From an uncultured Lachnospira sp. (GTDB lineage Bacteria; Bacillota; Clostridia; Lachnospirales; Lachnospiraceae), in contig CAAHEK010000238.1 of the NCBI GenBank assembly GCA_900772425.1, forward strand, positions 1 to 10,707: a stretch of 10,707 nucleotides of DNA, read 5' to 3'. The translations under genes were made by a program, and so were the position numbers. Below the pieces are notes generated by a model. It was not told the origin of the DNA and made no database searches. It was given only the letters and a program-made list of their open reading frames with translations. This document shows, piece after piece, positions 6,100 to 10,707 of the stretch; within the stretch, counting starts at the first letter, position 1; every line of letters starts with the position of its first letter.

Positions 6100-7320
6100 T
6101 TATAATACCTGGCTTCTGGAATTGATTACATCAGACGGTTTCATATCCCTGTAAATTGTAACCCCGTCAGCCTCTGTATATGCAGCAATAACAGGCATTC
6201 TTCTGCTAAGGAAAAGATATATTCCCTCTGTTACAGAATAAGCTCCTATATTCCTAAATATAATTTTATCACCTATTACAGGCTTTCCTATTGGAAGATT
6301 TTTAACTATAACATCGCCTACTGTGCATAAAGAACCACAGATAGTCCATTTTTCAAGACCATCATCCTTTATGGCATCATAACCTTCTATGATTCTTCCA
6401 TCTGCTGCCACATAAGTGTATGCAGGTATTTTCATTGCCATTGTCTGTCCGTAATAATTAATGTGGTTGATTCCACCGTCAATTATACAATAGTTCTGTC
6501 CACCATTATTCTTAATATCTGCAACTTCCGAAACAAATACTCCACACTCAGAGGCAATAAATCTTCCCATCTCAAGTGTTATTTCATATTTTGCCTTATA
6601 CTGCTCTAATTCTTCTGCAAATTCCTTAAGCATATCATATGAGTTGTTGTATGCATCTTCTCCGAAATAATTAAATGGAAGCCCCGGGCCATATTCAAGC
6701 TTCTCAGCCTTAAAACCATATTTGTCATATAATTTATCGCAGATTTCATCCATCCATTTGACTTCATTTATCGGAACGGACACCTTTTTCTTCTGTGTTC
6801 CTGAATAGCACTGAAGACCTTTGACCGAAATACCTTTATAGCTGTCTCGGTCTGCTATTATCTTCTCTATTAATTCTTCGTCCATTCCAAACTGGTTTCC
6901 GCTTGTAATTCTTAATAAAACATCAACTACAAGCTTATTATCAACAGCACATTCATTAAGAAGCTCTAACTGTCTTAATGACTCAGCAGTATATACCCCT
7001 GCGCCTTTAAATTTCTTAAAAACATGCTCAATATCTGCCTTTTCTTTATTAACGCCTGACAGAATAATCATATCCATAGGCACATTTTCTCTCTCACAGA
7101 TAGCAAACTCTCCCGGAGAACATACTTCAAAGCTTGCTGCTGTTTCCTTCAAGGCATCAAGAAGGAACGGATTGGCTTTCATTGCATAACAAATGTTAAC
7201 GCCTTCACCAAGTATCTCTTTCATATTGTTAATTCTTGATCTAAGAACATCAATATCAAAAATATACATTGGAGTTGAATATTTATCGGCTATTTCTATT
7301 ATCTTCTCTGTGCTAATCAT
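6100..7320 (-). CDS. Fold-type III PLP-dependent amino acid decarboxylase (DAP/ornithine decarboxylase superfamily)
   Basis: The protein has 406 residues, a normal length for this family. Marks of the alanine-racemase-fold decarboxylases, in order: K48 in CYAMKAN (Schiff base to PLP), CSPGE at 67-71, QFGMD at 143-147, CYSGTQ at 171-176 (HxGSQ position), EYGPGLP at 209-215 (phosphate loop), EMGR at 250-253, LCTVGD at 331-336 (catalytic Cys332 contributed across the dimer) and GAY at 359-361. Several motifs differ from classical LysA (EMGR for EPGR, LCTVGD for ICESGD). This argues for a specialised decarboxylase rather than lysine biosynthesis, and the substrate cannot be read from sequence. 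It starts 2 nt after the adenylation gene stop codon, and its ribosome binding site lies within that gene's last codons. Translational coupling and a shared pathway are therefore likely. Confidence 0.85.
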   Translation of the reverse strand: MISTEKIIEIADKYSTPMYIFDIDVLRSRINNMKEILGEGVNICYAMKANPFLLDALKETAASFEVCSPGEFAICERENVPMDMIILSGVNKEKADIEHVFKKFKGAGVYTAESLRQLELLNECAVDNKLVVDVLLRITSGNQFGMDEELIEKIIADRDSYKGISVKGLQCYSGTQKKKVSVPINEVKWMDEICDKLYDKYGFKAEKLEYGPGLPFNYFGEDAYNNSYDMLKEFAEELEQYKAKYEITLEMGRFIASECGVFVSEVADIKNNGGQNYCIIDGGINHINYYGQTMAMKIPAYTYVAADGRIIEGYDAIKDDGLEKWTICGSLCTVGDVIVKNLPIGKPVIGDKIIFRNIGAYSVTEGIYLFLSRRMPVIAAYTEADGVTIYRDMKPSDVINSRSQVL

Positions 7321-7322
7321 TT

Positions 7323-8852
7323 CTATTCTCCTTTATATGATGCCATAAGTGCCTTTCTGTCTATCTTTCCGTTCTTTGTGAGTATAATTTCATCCATCTG
7401 GCAGAATTCTCCCGGAATCATAAACTTTGGAACCTTCTTGGCAAGCTCATGTACTATAGACTTTTTGTCTATATCACCTTCGTAAAATGCAATTATTTTT
7501 TCATTGTCTGCATCAAATATGCAGCATACTCTCTTGACATTATCAATAGCGTTAATAATCATATCAAGTCCGCTAAGCTCTATTCTGTGTCCGTTAAGCT
7601 TAATCTGGAAATCTTTTCTTGAAGAGAAGCACAATTCCCTTCTGTCATTATAAAAGCCCAAATCACCTGTCCTGTAAATAACCTCATTAAATTTGTTATT
7701 AAGAGGATTCTGTACAAATGCCTCAAGGGTTTTTTCTTTATTGCTGTAATATCCCATAGTTACTGCTGTTCCTGATACACAGATTTCACCTTTGACACCT
7801 TCCATATCAGGTGTAATAAGCTTGTCATTTTCATCAAGCACAAATACTCGCTCATTTGGGAACGCTTTTCCTATAGGAAGAACCTCATTTATGTCAAATT
7901 CCCTGTCGATTTTGTAATATGTACAGTTACATGTTATTTCTGTAGGACCATATACATTAACAAATGAAGCCTCAGGATAAGTCTTTCTCCATATATTAAG
8001 ATGTTTAATAGGCATAACCTCGCCTGAAAACATTACTTTATTAATAGATGATGGAACTTTATAATCAAATCCGTTAAGTGTAGTGATTATACATAATGCT
8101 GAAACTGCCCATATAAGTGTTGTTACATGATTATCTTCAAGATAATCAAGAAGCTTTGTTGGGAAAGAGAACATCATCTTTGGAATAATCTGCATTGTTG
8201 CTCCACATTTTAATGTAGAATAAATATCCTTAACCGATACATCGAAATCAAATGGTGCCTGATTTCCGATTATATCATCTGAACCTATTCCCATCTTATC
8301 TGTAAATGTTTCTATAAAATCTATAACCGAGCGATGATTTACAATTACTCCCTTAGGAACTCCTGTAGAACCTGATGTAAATATAGAATACAATGGATCT
8401 ATATCTATTGCATTATCTCTTATATATTCAAGTCTGTATGCCGCTTCATCATCTGCCTTGGCATTAAGAAGCTCATTTATATTTAATATTGTTCCCTCAA
8501 AGCCTAACTTCTCAGCCTTCTTTGCTGACTTGTCATCTACAATAAGTATCTTTGCTTCAAGTGTACCTATGATTGAGTTAATTCTCTCTGCCGGATGTGA
8601 TGGCTCAATATTTACATAAAAACATCCTGCATACACAATTCCTAAGAACACGGCAAGTGTTTCACAAGACTTGTCCATATATACACATACAGGCTTCTTA
8701 GTCTCAGTAATTGTTGATAAAAAAGAGCCGGCATTCTTTGCCTTTTCCATAAGTTCAGTATATGTGTACGAACTTTTATTATCAGCCACAGCCTTTTTAT
8801 CAGGATATAACGAAGCCGAATTTTCAAGATACTCAAGTACATTGTAAATCAT
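7323..8852 (-). CDS. Amino acid adenylation enzyme, DltA/NRPS A-domain-like, stand-alone
   Basis: ATG 8852 was chosen because GAGGAG lies seven bases upstream; an in-frame TTG at 8867 precedes that site. The 509-residue protein is a complete ANL-superfamily adenylation domain. It has the P-loop FTSGSTGVPKGV at 158-169, FDVSVKD at 203-209, YGPTE at 301-305, YRTGDLG at 393-399, the hinge KDFQIKLNGHRIE at 413-425, and NGKIDR at 494-499 with catalytic K496. D204 matches the Asp that holds the substrate alpha-amine in DltA and NRPS domains, so an amino acid substrate is likely. FSGEVMP at 275-281 has Ser where DltA has the Cys tied to D-alanine use, and no dltB, dltC or dltD is nearby, so D-alanylation of teichoic acid is unlikely. 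There is no fused carrier domain. It forms an operon with the decarboxylase and probably the 46-aa gene. Confidence 0.88.
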   Translation of the reverse strand: MIYNVLEYLENSASLYPDKKAVADNKSSYTYTELMEKAKNAGSFLSTITETKKPVCVYMDKSCETLAVFLGIVYAGCFYVNIEPSHPAERINSIIGTLEAKILIVDDKSAKKAEKLGFEGTILNINELLNAKADDEAAYRLEYIRDNAIDIDPLYSIFTSGSTGVPKGVIVNHRSVIDFIETFTDKMGIGSDDIIGNQAPFDFDVSVKDIYSTLKCGATMQIIPKMMFSFPTKLLDYLEDNHVTTLIWAVSALCIITTLNGFDYKVPSSINKVMFSGEVMPIKHLNIWRKTYPEASFVNVYGPTEITCNCTYYKIDREFDINEVLPIGKAFPNERVFVLDENDKLITPDMEGVKGEICVSGTAVTMGYYSNKEKTLEAFVQNPLNNKFNEVIYRTGDLGFYNDRRELCFSSRKDFQIKLNGHRIELSGLDMIINAIDNVKRVCCIFDADNEKIIAFYEGDIDKKSIVHELAKKVPKFMIPGEFCQMDEIILTKNGKIDRKALMASYKGE

Positions 8853-8894
8853 AATTGATCTCCTCAATTTTAAAAATTTATCGATTATAATAGT

Positions 8895-9035
8895 TTAATA
8901 TTTTCTCTTGCCGGAGTTCACTATCTTATAGACCTCATCCCATGACTTTTTAAATCTGAAGATACGCTTATTTATCCCTTTATGGCAATATACCAGATCC
9001 GATAACCTGTATAAAAAGCAGTTTCTTCTCCTCAT
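8895..9035 (-). CDS. Small basic protein of unknown function (46 aa)
   Basis: The ORF starts at ATG 9035, with a perfect GGAGG (9043-9047) exactly seven bases upstream, and stops at TAA 8895-8897. It lies 42 nt ahead of the adenylation gene on the same strand and would be the first gene of that operon. The product has 14 Lys/Arg against 3 Asp/Glu, Cys at 6 and 17, His18, and aromatic residues throughout (F7, Y9, Y16, F26, F28, W32, Y36, Y46). No membrane segment, signal peptide or carrier-protein serine motif is present. It resembles neither DltX, a membrane peptide found beside dltA, nor MbtH. It could be a small partner protein, a leader peptide or a fortuitous ORF; the ribosome binding site is the main argument for translation. 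Confidence 0.55.
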   Translation of the reverse strand: MRRRNCFLYRLSDLVYCHKGINKRIFRFKKSWDEVYKIVNSGKRKY

Positions 9036-9063
9036 GTGCGTGCCTCCGACGACAACAGTGGAT

Positions 9064-9093
9064 ATTATATACCTTAATTGTATTCAATTAAAG
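9064..9093 (-). promoter_or_regulatory. Probable promoter and dyad for the adenylation/decarboxylase operon
   Basis: On the minus strand a consensus TATAAT (9064-9069) lies 28 nt before the 46-aa start codon. The best -35 at 17 bp is TTTAAT (9087-9092), a weak match. A dyad at 9072-9093, with 9-bp arms around TATT, is fully paired only as minus-strand RNA (one G-U) and covers the -35 region. It may be an operator for an activator or repressor, or the remnant of a trmB terminator, though no U-tract follows. Confidence 0.45.
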
Positions 9094-9119
9094 AATTTTT
9101 TATGACCTTTTTGTGAATA

Positions 9120-9758
9120 TTATCTGTCGGCTATAAGCTTACATATTGGATTGCCCAGCTCAGAAAACTTAAGTTCATATTCTGTACAGACATTTCCTTC
9201 ATTCATCGAAGCATCATTATGTAAATCATATGTTACAGCTTTAAGATTCCAGCCAGCCTCTTTAACCTCTTCAACCGAAAAATCAAACAAGTCTCTGTTG
9301 TCCGTCTTAAATTCAACTCTTCCCGGTTTCCTAAGAATATTATCATATCTTGCAAAGAACTGTCTTGATGTCAGTCTTCTCTTAGCGTGTCTGTCCTTTG
9401 GCCATGGATCGGAAAAATTAAGATAAATCCTGTCTACTTCATCCTTGTCAAATACCTCGCATATTCCCTCTGCATCCATTCTTATAAACCTTAAATTAGG
9501 AAGCTGCAATTCATCCTGTTTTTCTACTGCACGTAATAAAACGCTCGAATATTTCTCTATTCCTATGTAATTAATATCAGGATTGCCTGCTGCCAGAGTA
9601 GTTATAAATCTACCCTTGCCCATTCCAATCTCAATATGAACAGGATTATCATTACCAAATATATCTTTCCATGTACCCTTAACATTTTCCGGTTCAGTAA
9701 ATACATAATCATTCTCAACCATAACTTCCCTTGCTCCGGGAACATTTCTTAATCTCAT
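9120..9758 (-). CDS. trmB: tRNA (guanine-N7-)-methyltransferase TrmB
   Basis: This 212-residue cytosolic enzyme makes m7G, normally at position 46 of the tRNA variable loop, using S-adenosylmethionine. The family motifs are complete: EIGMGKGRF at 43-51 (SAM loop), GIEKY at 66-70, MDAEGI at 94-99, NFSDPWPKDRHAKRRL at 114-129, FKTDN at 150-154 and the C-terminal EGNVCTEYE at 187-195. ATG 9758 was chosen because GGAGG lies six bases upstream and MRLRN is the usual start; a longer frame to 9791 would start at or before the expected transcription start. It has its own promoter at 9790-9818 and is divergent from the carboxypeptidase gene. No strong terminator is seen downstream, so some read-through into the next operon is possible. 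Confidence 0.96.
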   Translation of the reverse strand: MRLRNVPGAREVMVENDYVFTEPENVKGTWKDIFGNDNPVHIEIGMGKGRFITTLAAGNPDINYIGIEKYSSVLLRAVEKQDELQLPNLRFIRMDAEGICEVFDKDEVDRIYLNFSDPWPKDRHAKRRLTSRQFFARYDNILRKPGRVEFKTDNRDLFDFSVEEVKEAGWNLKAVTYDLHNDASMNEGNVCTEYELKFSELGNPICKLIADR

Positions 9759-9789
9759 CAGCTGCCTCCATATAAAAATAATTAATACC

Positions 9790-9818
9790 ATTGTATAATA
9801 AATTTAATATTTTGCCAA
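9790..9818 (-). promoter_or_regulatory. Sigma-A promoter for trmB
   Basis: On the minus strand TTGGCA (9813-9818), a 17-bp spacer and TACAAT (9790-9795). Transcription would start near 9783, giving a leader of about 25 nt. Confidence 0.7.
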
Positions 9819-9825
9819 TATAACT

Positions 9826-9854
9826 TTGCATTTAAATTACATTTGAGTTAATAT
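9826..9854 (+). promoter_or_regulatory. Promoter for the D-Ala-D-Ala carboxypeptidase gene
   Basis: TTGCAT (9826-9831), a 17-bp spacer and TAATAT (9849-9854). Its -35 lies only 7 bp from the trmB -35 on the other strand. The leader to ATG 9908 would be about 47 nt. Confidence 0.55.
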
Positions 9855-9907
9855 AAATTAATAACAAACTTTTCTAATAAGATTAAGATTTCCGAGGTTT
9901 TAAATAT

Positions 9908-10707
9908 ATGAATAAATTAAAATTTTTAAGAAAAACAGCAAGTGCAATTCTTGCTGCCGGCATTATTATAACCATGCCGTTATCCGCAATACTTGAAACA
10001 ACTGTATATGCGGCATCTACAACAAACACGTCTTCCAATGTCGAATGGCCTGCTGCACCTGAGGTTACTTCCGAAAGCGCAATACTTATTGATGCCGACA
10101 CCGGTGCTGTTTTATATGAAAAGGATTCTCACAGAAAATGTTATCCTGCAAGTACAACCAAAATTCTCACAGGGCTCCTTGCAATTGAGAATTGCAGCAT
10201 GACTGATACAATCACATTTTCATCAACTGCCGCCAATTCGGTTAAAGTAGGTGAAGATGCCAATATCGGAACAAAAGCAGGCGAAGAATATACTGTTGAA
10301 CAGGCCTTATATGCACTGCTTCTTTATTCAGCAAATGAAGTTGCCTATGGTCTTGCTGAACAGGTAAGCGGCTCATTGTCAGCCTTTACAGACCTTATGA
10401 ATGCCAAGGCAAAAGAACTTGGAGCTATAGATTCGCACTTTAGCAATGCAAGCGGTCTTTATGACCCTAACCATTATACAACAGCTTATGATATGGCTAT
10501 GATTGCACGAGGCTGCTATAACAATTCAACCTTTGTAAATATTGATTCAACTTCAACCTCATATACAATTCCGCCTACCAATAAGACTTCAACTAAAAGA
10601 ACTTTTTCTCACAGACACAAAATGTTAAAGGGCAGGGCATATTATTATGAATACTGCAAGGGTGGAAAGACAGGATTCACAGATGAATCTCTCTATACAT
10701 TAGTAAC
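9908..10707 (+). CDS. D-alanyl-D-alanine carboxypeptidase, DacF/PBP5 type (3' partial)
   Basis: The frame is open from ATG 9908 (GAGG 11 bases upstream) to the window edge, with 266 full codons and no stop. The N-terminus is a signal peptide: basic NKLKFLRK, a hydrophobic core at about 11-28, and probable cleavage after VYA near residue 35. The exported enzyme trims the terminal D-alanine of peptidoglycan stem peptides. All three active-site motifs of the penicillin-binding S11 family are present: STTK at 82-85 (Ser nucleophile), SAN at 141-143 and KTG at 254-256. The spacing is normal for the catalytic domain. The C-terminal beta domain and any membrane anchor lie outside the window. The HKMLKG stretch ahead of KTG fits the sporulation-type DacF/DacB branch, but I would not fix a symbol. 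Confidence 0.95.
   Translation, partial: MNKLKFLRKTASAILAAGIIITMPLSAILETTVYAASTTNTSSNVEWPAAPEVTSESAILIDADTGAVLYEKDSHRKCYPASTTKILTGLLAIENCSMTDTITFSSTAANSVKVGEDANIGTKAGEEYTVEQALYALLLYSANEVAYGLAEQVSGSLSAFTDLMNAKAKELGAIDSHFSNASGLYDPNHYTTAYDMAMIARGCYNNSTFVNIDSTSTSYTIPPTNKTSTKRTFSHRHKMLKGRAYYYEYCKGGKTGFTDESLYTLV

Noticed and set aside
6100..7320. Calling the decarboxylase lysA (diaminopimelate decarboxylase)
   Set aside because: Several signature motifs deviate from LysA and the gene is coupled to an adenylation enzyme. Substrate identity cannot be read from the sequence.
7323..9035. A dlt operon (dltX-dltA) for teichoic acid D-alanylation
   Set aside because: The 46-aa protein has no membrane segment as DltX has, the next gene is a decarboxylase instead of dltB, and the DltA Cys is replaced by Ser.

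Overview
The window looks like chromosomal DNA from a low-GC Gram-positive anaerobe, most likely Lachnospiraceae (Clostridia). This is inferred from AT-rich intergenic DNA with strong AGGAGG-type ribosome binding sites, from sigma-A promoters of the TTGNNN-N17-TANNNT kind, and from gene families common there (DUF885, DUF5685, AI-2E exporter family, ThrH, DacF-type carboxypeptidase). I see no insertion sequence, prophage, CRISPR array or rRNA.

Layout. Positions 1-1531 (+) hold the 3' part of a DUF885 metallopeptidase-like gene. It meets, tail to tail with a 10-bp overlap, a minus-strand pair: a DUF5685 gene (2348-3190) followed by a J-domain/TPR protein (1522-2355). Upstream of that pair on the same strand lie an unknown acidic Tyr-rich small protein (3323-3559), thrH (3599-4201) and tRNA-Lys(CTT) (4350-4422). 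Terminators and promoters alternate between these units. An AI-2E family membrane protein (4628-5902, +) has its own promoter and ends at a hairpin that serves both converging units. The next minus-strand operon (9035 down to 6100) encodes a previously unlisted 46-aa basic protein, a DltA/NRPS-like adenylation enzyme and a fold-type III PLP decarboxylase. Then come trmB (9120-9758, -) and a divergently transcribed D-Ala-D-Ala carboxypeptidase (9908 to the window end, +), with promoters back to back.

How the genes may work together. Most units are ordinary housekeeping or envelope genes. The candidate for an undescribed system is the adenylation enzyme plus PLP decarboxylase pair, 2 nt apart. 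Established precedents for such a pair (BtrJ/BtrK in butirosin biosynthesis, and the exosortase-A-associated ligase/decarboxylase pair) load an amino acid on a carrier protein and decarboxylate it. No carrier protein is visible here, so the product is unknown. A second point of interest is the promoter/terminator overlap ahead of the DUF5685 gene, where the hairpin is complete only in transcripts arriving from upstream.

Terminators, promoters and start sites were read by eye; none was scored by software.
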